Positions 55,616 to 64,000 of a stretch of DNA of 64,000 bases are shown here, one piece after another. The notes below the pieces were generated by a model, which saw nothing but the letters and a program-made list of their open reading frames with translations, was not told where the DNA came from and ran no database searches. Location: assembly GCA_030762935.1 (NCBI GenBank), contig CM060900.1:287665784-287729783 (forward strand), given 5' to 3'. The DNA comes from Hymenopus coronatus. Lineage: Eukaryota; Arthropoda; Insecta; Mantodea; Hymenopodidae. The stretch's first letter is position 1. Each line of letters starts with the position of its first letter. A program made the translations under genes and the position numbers.

Positions 55616-56354
55616 AGAAGTAGTACACAGTGAAACACAAATTATAATAATGATTGTAATGCAAGTCCAATTTACATTCGACTTGCTTCACTAAAAATTA
55701 ACTGCCTGATATGTTGCCCATAAATGGCAGTGTCTTCAAAACTTGTTCTGGTACCAAACTGTTAAAGAAACACCTCAAGTATAAGTTTGACACAAATTGC
55801 AATTTATTACCAGCCCTTGTTTTGTCGATCTGTAAACTTTCACAGCCAACTGAGAGCACTTAAATCTCTTCTTGGTGCCTAAAGGAACATTTTAAAATAT
55901 TCATTTCTGCAGTTAATACGGTACCAATATTACATTTGGTTTCCTTCACCAGCTCTTTCAATGACTAATAATGACCCTGCATTTGTTGTATGTCAAGTAA
56001 TATTCATGATAAGTTAAGAAACTATGATAATATAAAGTTCATTTTCTCTTATTCATTATCTATTAACCAAATTTCAACTCTGTATGGCCATCTTGTTTCC
56101 ACTAGGGCTCTATACTTTTCAAACCACACTATTTTCATCATGATTATAACATTTTCTCAGTAATTTCATTGCCAATCTCCCTTTGGCTAATGTTTTCTGT
56201 TTTTCCTAACACACTATGCTGCTCAGTTTTATGTCCAAATATATGTTTACTATTTAGAAATAAGTGCTTCTGCAAATTTTGGGTACTCTTAGCACAATCG
56301 GTTTGTAAGAGAAATGAATTAATAGAAGGGAGGCATGAAGCAGGTTTTCTTTCT
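55615..56354. other. No recognised gene or element
   Basis: AT-rich sequence; nothing recognisable. Confidence 0.4.
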
Positions 56355-56560
56355 CTTTTTTTTTATAGTCTTTAACACCTGTTTTTACTATACGGCACTG
56401 CGGGCGATGGCACCGATGATACATGGAATGAAGATGGAACACCAGAGGAATAAGATAGTGGGGGAAACCAAAAAACCCACCCCTATGCCACTTTGTTCAC
56501 TACAAATCTCACATGTGGTTACTTGGGGTCCAACCCGGGCCATCATGGTTTCTTCCTGAA
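56355..56560 (-). repeat. SINE-B, minus, lacking its tRNA head
   Basis: Minus-strand blocks GTGAGATTTGTAGTGAACAA, GGTTTCCCCCACTATCTTAT and CTTCATTCCATGTATCATCG, through CACTGCGGGC/TTAAACACC-type end near 56370-56400 (read on plus as GTCTTTAACACCTG...). B-box remnant GGGTTGGACCCC near 56530. More diverged than the copy at 41028-41278. Confidence 0.8.
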
Positions 56561-57539
56561 TGTTAATGATAATATTAATAATACTAATAGTGTAAATAAC
56601 AATCATCATTTCTGACCTTAATTTACGGTAACATACATTGTTAGTCTTCAAAAACTGTACTGCAATAATGATAATCATTAATAAAAAAATGTTGGAAACA
56701 TAACTTTCTGTACACCAACCACATTTAATAATAACTGTTCTTTCACTGTTCTTTCACATTTATCACACTGTCCTTACAAATATTTGAAACAATAGTCAGT
56801 TGCATTCTAAAAATGCTCACTGTGTTTTAAAGCTAACCCCCCAGTAACCATTTGTATTGATGTGCATGCTGGAATCTCAGAGAGAGGAACTGTACAAATT
56901 TGTACATCCAGAAGAAATATCAATAGAGAGGCTGCAATTCGTACATTGTGTTGGCTGGTATGATGTTTACTGTGAGCTTTTCAGGGTTATGATTTTCTTC
57001 TTCCAAGAGTCACAGAATGTGTTCTATATCGCTATGAACACCATATGATTCCAGAAGCAAAAGGTTTCATGCATTTGAATAGGAAAGGAATGTTTCTTTC
57101 AAAAATACAGGAAACAACAGTTTTGTCACTTTTCCCTGAGGAATTCCATTTTATGTTGAATGCCGCAGCTGAAAGGCATTAAGTCAAAAATGGGTTTTTT
57201 TTATTTTATTTATCATTATATACTAGTTAAGTAAGACCTATTGTTTGGCGCAAGAAAATATTAAGTCGGCCTTCTTCTTGTACAAAAAACTGTTGCTACT
57301 GGTAAAGCATACAGAGGAGCAAAGCATTAAGTAATTGACTTGCTGCCATTCAGCACCACAGTGCATAAGGTTAGAGGTTAACCAACCAGGTGCCGTGTTC
57401 CAATTCCCACCAATTTCATGGCATTTGAAATCAACATTTTAATGCAATGTGTGTGATTGTTTGTGAGATTTGATATAGTAAGGGGTGTAAGAATGTAGCC
57501 TAGACTAAACAGGAATGATCCTTTGCACAGGAAAAATGT
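56561..57539. other. Mostly unassigned; possible SINE B box near 57400
   Basis: AT-rich. Near 57370-57410 AGAGGTTAACCAACCAGG and GTTCCAATTCCCACC loosely resemble a tRNA-related SINE head, but no tail block was matched. Confidence 0.35.
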
Positions 57540-59320
57540 GATTATACAATCTATTACTAAAGCTTTAGCTTATACTAACTACAAAGGCAAGAATGTCAAA
57601 GAAAAAAGAACTGAAGAAGATTGAAGGTATGTTGTGTTAGTATTATTTTCCACGGCCAGCTATAGTACAAACTATTATTTTCAATATGCATACACTATTT
57701 ACAGTATGTTAAATTGTAAAAATATTGCAATGACCTATTTCTAAGACATAATTTTTGTTTTGTAATAGGTGCCAGAAACATTGTTTTGAGAGAATTAGCG
57801 ACAGTGAAAAATTAATATTCTCACAGCATTTCTGAATCTTCCCAAAAAAAGATGATCAAGATTTGTATTTACATAGTCACATTGAAGTACATGATATCAA
57901 GCAACAGAGATCATATAAGCCTATTATGGATGAACAGAAAAAGCGTTGTAGTAGTTTTAATTATTTTATAATGGTTGGAGCAAAGTTAGTTCGTCAAAAA
58001 GCTTTTTGTAGTCTCCATGCAGTTGACATGAAACAAGTGTTTATGGTAACTCATGCATTGTTATTTGCAGAAATGCTGGATGGTAAAAACCCTAAAGGAA
58101 ACAAACTTTCTGCAGTCATTCTAAACACAATAGATTAACATATAAAATAATTTCTGCTAAAGTCTTTCCATTATACTGGGAAGGAGATTCTTTATCTTGA
58201 TGCTAGACTTTGTATGAATGAACTGTACTATGAAAAGTACCCAGACACAGTGTTAAATATGATTCTTATAGACAGTAGTTTCGTAGAAATTTTTATAACA
58301 AATTTGGTAGGGCCCAAACAGATGTTTGCTCTCTTTGTGAGGAACTTAATGCAAAACTAAAGAGTCCTCATCTTTGTGAAAGTTCAAAAGCTGCTGTTAA
58401 GGTAGATTTGGAAGTTCATATCCGAAGGAGCCGTAAGTTTTATAATAGTCTGAAGGAGATGGAAGTCCCATGAAGATACTGCTGCCTTTGCCAGAAATTC
58501 CAATGCAAGAAATGTTTATATGCGTCCGCTGTGGGTAAGCGTGTTCAGCATTCATGATTTAAAAACAGACAGCTTTGTTGTGTACCTTTATTCAAGAGGG
58601 TGATGGAAATAAATATGCTAATGAGGTGTGCTGTTTTCTCTAACACCAAGTTATACATTTTGCTTCAGACTCAGTGAAATATCCTAATTTATATTTGTAT
58701 TTGGACGGATGTCTGAAATAAAATAAAAATCATACTGTGGTGAGAATGTGTATGGGTTTAACTGCAACAGGTAGATTTCACTGAATTACCCATGTTTTCC
58801 TGAATATGGTCATTCATAATTACCATGTAATAGAAATTTTGGTGTGTTCATAAAGAAAATTACAAGTGTTGACAAAGAGTAAACCACAAAAGAATATGTT
58901 GAAATTATAGCCCATTGCAGAAAGAACCTGGAATTTGCAGAGATTATAAATGCTGATAAATAGTGGATGTTCTCCTTCAAGGAACATGTTGTATCCAAGG
59001 AAAGTTAAAACTCTCGAGGAACATGAACCAGCTTTTTCTCCTTCAAAATTCCAGCAATTTTGATAGAACAGCAACAAGATTGGAGAAGTCAAGGCATTTT
59101 TCTACATTAACTCTTTAATAAAATACATTTTTTTTCTAGGTGAACCTTCATTGTTAACAAACTGCACCTTGCCTTCAGAAAAAGCATACAACCGCAAGGT
59201 ACCCATAAACTTAAAAAAGTTACAAGACATATGTTCTTTGACTATTTCACATTCCAGTTCTACAGTAACTGAAGTGTCATTCCATGTCAAATCAATGCAC
59301 TTTAAATAAAAAGTTTACCT
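57540..59320 (+). pseudogene. Relic of an uncharacterised transposon protein family (QNKN type)
   Basis: Plus-frame pieces: KGKNVKEKRTEED, then CQKHCFERISDSEKLIFSQH (57770-57830; the family's C-x3-C-x2-KI...F...F opening); DLYLHSHIEVHDIKQQR; VRQKAFCSLHAVDMKQVFMV (C-x2-FFLxxHxIxxxxV); PKGNKLSAVILNTID; MFALFVRNLM; ARNVYMRPLWVSVFSIHDLK; LYLYLDGCLK-stop-NKNHTVVRMCMGL (about 58690-58755; equivalent to YSDxCxGQNKN); THVFPEYGHS-stop-LPCNRNFGV (about 58785-58835). I recall this arrangement from multicopy genes of arthropods and cnidarians with no assigned function, presumed transposases. Stops and shifts throughout. A possible intron at about 57625-57767 (GTATGT ... TAATAG) separates the first two pieces. 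Confidence 0.6.
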
Positions 59321-60439
59321 CACCATCTCAGATTTTGATGTAATTTTATACCCTCAAAGTAGGAGTTAAAACTAAGAAAAAAACTAAATGTCAATTTTTT
59401 TTATCTTAAATGGTTTCCAAAATACAGCTTTTGTAAATATTCCAAAAATTATTCAAAATTGTATGACGGTCAACTTTTTAAACAATCATCCCCTTATATA
59501 TAGAGCTAGAATCATGAGAGAGGTGTCATGTTGTAGCATTTTAAAATCCCTTCAATATGATATACGACTCACTATAAGTTGTAAAGATTTCTTTTGATTT
59601 TTTATTTTTTTTTGACAACTTCGAAAAAAAAAAATTAAAATACAAATGTTGAAAAAATGCATTTTGAAAGCTTTACAAAAAATTTTAGGAAATAGGTTAT
59701 GCTGTTGTTAAATCATGTACCAAGTTTGATGGTGGGAATATGATGGGTTCATTACGAAAAGAATTTCAATGAAATATGGTTTTAACTGGATTTTACAAAA
59801 TCTATACTGGAACCAAGTTTAAGGTTGTAAAGAGAATTTAATGAATTTAAAATTGATATTATTACTCACATAAAATCTTTTAACATTAGATTGCTATAAG
59901 TTATAGCTAGAATAGCTTTATTGAACATTTATGAAGCATAAAATGAATGAAAAACAATTTTGCCTAAATCATTTATTAAAAATCCTAAGTAATAAACAAT
60001 ATAGACAGTAAAATTAACAGCATTGACAATGAGTTCACATGCTTACATTATTTTTTTTGTTCATCATGTCTGTGCAGTATTCTTTACCTACTAGTTCAGA
60101 CATGCTCATCCCTCCCTCCACTTCAGCTACTATGTACAATTCCTAATGTGTGTGCCTACTATTCATGCTGTGCATGTTTTTCTGCAAGTTGGGACAGGCT
60201 CACTTCCTCCTTTCCAGCTACTGTTCAGTCTACAGTTGAAGTCAGTGGTGTCTAGTGTAAATACAAGTGCTTTGTAGATTCAGATTATTTTTTATAGTTG
60301 AGAATATTTTAATTAGTTTAGTTTAAATACTTATTTCAAGTTTATATTGGTGATGCTATTAAATAAGTTGTTAAGTGTTAGTTAAACTGAAGATGTCAAA
60401 CCAATGCAAATTTGTGAATAACATAAACTGCAAGAACAC
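59321..60439. other. No recognised gene or element
   Basis: Very AT-rich with T- and A-runs (59595-59640). Nothing recognisable. Confidence 0.45.
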
Positions 60440-60860
60440 TGTGGTGCTCTCAAGGACAAGACACTACCAGGCTCGCTTGGCATGAGAAGCGATGAAATAT
60501 TCAAGCATAAAAATGCTTTCAATTTCAAAGAAGAGAGACAGCAGATAAAGCCTGGATCTCAGCTCTGAAAAGAGCAAGAGTGAAACCAGAGAAAAGGGAA
60601 GCTACTCGCTTTATACTTAACCAGAGAGAGCCCTCCGACAGGTGAGAGCCAATAGACACCTCCCTAACCGGCCACGCCCTCCTTCTGCGTGGGGCCATAT
60701 ATACGATGGTTGACTAACGTTCCAGTCTTGTTTAGACTTTGGAGCTTTACATATAGCTTGTTCCCCTGAAGATGCCAGACACAGATTTCGGGGAAACATC
60801 GGCGATGAAAACCTTTAGACCGTGGCTTACAAGCCTCGCAAATACATATAGTGAAGTTGT
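60440..60860. repeat. GC-richer block, possible Penelope pseudo-LTR
   Basis: Contrasts sharply with the AT-rich flanks. Contains GGCCACGCCCTCCTTCTGCG, a TATA-like CATATATACG (60697-60707), and then CCCCTGAAGATGCCAGACAC ... TTTCGGGGAAACATCGG, followed by CGATGAAAACC. The CTGAAGATG...GGAAAC pattern resembles sequences I associate with repeat ends of Penelope-like elements, which can carry hammerhead ribozymes. The helix II pairing here looks weak. No RT is adjacent, so this would be a solo end. Confidence 0.4.
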
Positions 60861-62179
60861 TGGTATATATGTTCACATAATAAGTCAAAAATACCATCAA
60901 GATTCCAAAATGGTTTATTCTACTATGCTTCTGTTCTTTTAAGTCAGTTGTGTTCTGAGAGATTTCAAGAAATAAGGCTATCGTCTCTAAAATCAGAATT
61001 GGGTGCAAAAAAACAGGATTAGTCAATATAGTAGTGAGTCCCATGAACATTTTCATTTGCAGTGACTGTACAAAAATATTTATTGATAAATATCTCAATG
61101 TCCTAATAAAGTTTTTATAAAGAATATTACAGAAAGATTGTGGTAAAGAAATAATACAAACACAACATAAAAGCTACTAAAATCATGGATAAATAAAAAA
61201 CTGCATGCAAGGCTTACCATGAATGATTAATTTTGAAGTACAGGAATTTTTATAGGCACATTCAGCAATTCTGTTTTAATGTTTGTAAGATAATATTGAC
61301 CTCATATGTTGTTGAAATAAGGAATAATATTCTCTCTTATTTTTTTCTACTTATTTCAATTTGCATGCAAGTGATACACATGTGAATCTGCATTTACTGC
61401 CATAAGCTAACACATGCTACGCAGAAGCCATAAATTTTGTGCTAGGTGACAGCACTGTTACACTTCACCTCTGCTTGAACACCCAATCATTCCCGAATAA
61501 CTTTGAGAGTATTCATAGTAACTAAGCAGTAAACAAAACTAGCAAACTTGACTGACCAAAACAAACTGCACTATTGGCACACTTTGAGACATGAACAATA
61601 ACAATCCCCCCCACGCGATTGTGACCATTATGACCAACAGGGCTTAATTTAGTTACCTTATAGAACCAAGAACAAATTTGTTACTTTTAAGTTACTTTCA
61701 TTACCATTAGACACTTGGTTATTCTTTTGCCACAGAAGTCCTTTTCTTGCAAATGGTTGCAGACTATATGAGGGAACTAGAAACAAAAACCAATAAATAC
61801 AGCTAATGTTGATTTTCAGGGAAGTAAAAAAAAATGATAAAATATTTACAACATTATATTTTAGCAATTCCTTTTTTCTGCAAATATCTGGTAATTTTAT
61901 ACTAAGATGAAGCCAGAAAATATGTGAAATAATAAATAAAATTAAATTAGCTTTAAAATATGCAGATTTTAGTTTTTTTAATCTCACCTAAACAAAGTCC
62001 AGGTTTTGCTTCTGATTTTTGATTTAATGAATTTCAAAAATGGAATTACTGATGAATTGCTAAATGAATTACTGATAAAAAAACAGGTTATTAAAAACTA
62101 GAAAAAATAATTGCTTATTTTGGATCACCAGAAGGTCTTACATTTGCGCTGGTTTAATGTCTCTCTAAATACAAAAGTA
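60861..62179. other. No recognised gene or element
   Basis: AT-rich; the minus-strand frames at 60664-61098 and 61658-61987 lack any recognisable domain. Confidence 0.45.
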
Positions 62180-62760
62180 TGATGGCAGATCAAAAGGTTA
62201 AGCACAATAATCTTTATACAATAAAGTTTAATATTTAAAATAAAACAAAACAAAAAAACAAAGACAAAAAAAAAAAAAAAACAATACAAATGAACTTGCA
62301 CCTTTTACCTACTTTTCGACATGTTACCAACTTTCTCAACACATTTATCCCATCATGATGCCAGTTTCAATGTGCCCTGTTCTTAGAAGTTTGTTTTCCT
62401 GGAGTATAGCCATCTGCGGACTGCTGATTTCATTTCTGCATCTGTCGCAAAGTGTTGGCTGGCCATGAATTTTTTCATGGGACCAAACTGATGAAAGTCT
62501 AACGGTGCAAGGTCTGGATTGTGTGGTGGATGCTGGAGCACATCCCAACCAAATTTGGTGAATTTCTGATGAACAGCAGCAGCAACATGGTGGCAAGCAT
62601 TGTCACGAAGAAGTTTGACATCATCAGCATTAGTGTTGTGACGTTTGTCATGAGGGGCAAGACGCAACTTCAGTTAAGTTTTAATGTAGGCTGCAGCATT
62701 CACAGTGGTCCCATGTTCAGTCAAGTACACCAATAAAACATAATTTTTGATCTGCCCTCA
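62180..62760 (-). mobile_element. Internally deleted mariner with TIRs and TA duplication, minus
   Basis: 581 bp. The left end TGATGGCAGATCAAAAGG (62180) is matched, inverted, by the right end TTTTGATCTGCCCTCA (62760), with TA on both sides (62178-62179 and 62761-62762). The transposase remnant reads right to left: LLVYLTEHGTTVNAAAYIKT, stop, LRLAPHDK; VKLLRDNACHHVAAAVHQKF (second catalytic Asp); VLQHPPHNPDLAPLDFHQFG (third Asp: PLD); KKFMASQHFATDAEMKSAVR. The N-terminal part and the first Asp are gone: the right TIR is fused almost directly to the middle of the gene. Confidence 0.9.
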
Positions 62761-64000
62761 TATTTTCTTCTCATGGTGGCAGGTATAAATACTTTTTCTC
62801 AAGATTTTCCTCAGCAGTCTTCCAGGTTGACATTCTGAACAGAATAAAAATATATGTATAAAAATAGCTCTCCACAAATTATTGGAATTATTCCCGAAAC
62901 AAGTTTTTAGAAACTGAATTCTGAATCAGAAATTTGCAAATTTGCCAATATTTCATAGTATTCTTCAGGTGTGATTGAGCTGTCTACTTCACTGCAACAC
63001 TCATCTCAGTGCTGCCAAAAACTGCATCTGGGGATAAACAACTGTGACTTACATTAGAAAAAAACTACTTCAACTTTCTGGATGTTAACTGAAGCTGCTG
63101 TCTATCATGAGCATAGTCATCACTGTATTGTTCTTATTTTGGCTCTGACACCCATTGGCAAGGCATACAGTATCAATAGAAGGGGGAAACTCTATATGCC
63201 ACACACGAGACAATCTATTTAGAAACTTTGGGTCTCTTATATTAAGTCCATGTGCAAATGAATTCATTAACTTTAGTCAATTTACCTCTTGAATGACCCT
63301 GTACGAGCACGGATAGCAAATATACAACTGGTGACATTAATATGCCATTTGTCCAAGGTCCATACGCAAGGGTAATTTTTCACACTCAAAACTCAGAACA
63401 AAAATGTTACTTTTACAGACAAACAGCTAGAGCATACATGTGTCCAGGGGCCCCTAAATCATGGTATTACTCTGAATTAAAAAATACTTCTGAAAAAGAC
63501 TAGTATTCTTTAACCTTAAAACTAGCATCTCTAAATTTGAATTATACATTCCCCAGAGTTTTTTAATTGACAAAATGCAAACAAGATACTTTCTTTGTGT
63601 ATCGACACAAAAATGTCTTTCAGTGCACTGTAGCAGTTGAATGAAGAATTAATCTGAAAGCAGCCTGGTGAGGGAGCTGAATTCTGGAATGGCCACCATT
63701 GTGATAATCTGTAAGAAGTGTCCATGTTCTTGAAATTGTTTCTCAAGGTTAGCAACTCTATCCATTTTCACTACAAAGATGCCCACGAGGACCATTTTAC
63801 AAATGGGAACTTTTCTTCAATTTTCTGAACAAATAATTTATTTTGTGTAGCAGATTCTGCCTTTGCTGTTACCTTTTGATCTCTTCAGCTCACTTGCATC
63901 CATGTGCTTTAGAAGAAGCACATCTTGGTCCCTTTTGTTACTGTTTGTATAGGATGATGTCTGAGCCACATTGGTATGGATGATAGGACATCCATCCAAG
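62761..64000. other. No recognised gene or element
   Basis: AT-rich. Minus-strand open frames at 63085-63267 and 63531-63755, and an open stretch at the right edge (about 63850-64000), show no Fmr1 or transposon signature. Confidence 0.45.

Noticed and set aside
55426..55638. Poly-Phe / poly-Lys frames
   Set aside because: Caused by the poly(A) run at 55566-55614.
1..64000. CRISPR array, operon or prokaryotic mobile system
   Set aside because: No regularly spaced repeats, no prokaryotic gene organisation; splice sites, SINEs and eukaryotic retroelements dominate.
63850..64000. Open minus-strand stretch at the right edge as an upstream Fmr1 exon
   Set aside because: Its translation (QDVLLLKHMDASELKRSK) does not resemble any FMR1/FXR segment and no clear splice pair brackets it.

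Overview
This is eukaryotic, AT-rich, repeat-laden DNA, most likely from an arthropod. The one host gene I can recognise is the fragile X gene Fmr1 (FMR1/FXR family), on the minus strand. Two coding exons are visible, at 51396-51533 and 9425-9568. They encode the second KH domain and the segment directly after it. Both splice junctions fit (AG/GT rules, phase 0, protein co-linear with known FMR1). The residues following the KH2 GKNG loop and the stretch [20 protein letters not shown] are of the insect/arthropod Fmr1 type. The intron between them is 41,827 bp (9569-51395), so about two thirds of the window is one intron. The flanking introns run off the window on both sides: I recognise no further Fmr1 exon in 1-9424 or 51534-64000.

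Almost everything else is a graveyard of transposable elements on both strands. Left of the 3' exon (1-9400) lie a jockey/CR1-like LINE (1-2000), a Penelope-like element with a GIY-YIG endonuclease (2630-4320) and an exact 221-bp tandem duplication (6119-6560). Inside the large intron, left to right: a tRNA-related repeat with terminal inverted repeats (9940-10560); a Gypsy element (10560-14420, minus); Gypsy gag and pol pieces on plus (14580-15110, 17640-19060) flanking a hAT relic (16560-17240); LINE pieces; a near-complete mariner with inverted repeats and TA duplications (20331-21664); a second Penelope element (21667-22990); a complete-architecture Gypsy element with two LTRs (23696-31144); a third Penelope end; a mariner relic; a DDE_3 (IS630/Tc1-like) relic; another mariner (34336-35615) that split a SINE; a Tc1 relic; a fourth Penelope fragment; SINEs; an uncharacterised repeat-encoded protein family (40480-42125); and an R1/I-superfamily LINE with DUF4780-like ORF1, endonuclease, RT, RNase H and a GAA-rich tail (43130-48165).

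Upstream of the KH2 exon (51534-64000) there are SINE arrays, a Gypsy element with both LTRs but only gag and traces of protease left (52937-55563), a relic of a second uncharacterised transposon protein family (57540-59320), a GC-richer block resembling a Penelope pseudo-LTR (60440-60860), and an internally deleted mariner with intact inverted repeats and TA duplications (62180-62760).

No transposon reading frame looks intact: all carry stops, frameshifts or deletions. I found no bacterial-type operons, CRISPR arrays, rRNA or convincing functional tRNA genes. Family assignments come from remembered protein motifs, not from a search. Element ends are exact only where inverted repeats, LTRs or target-site duplications could be read; other ends are approximate.
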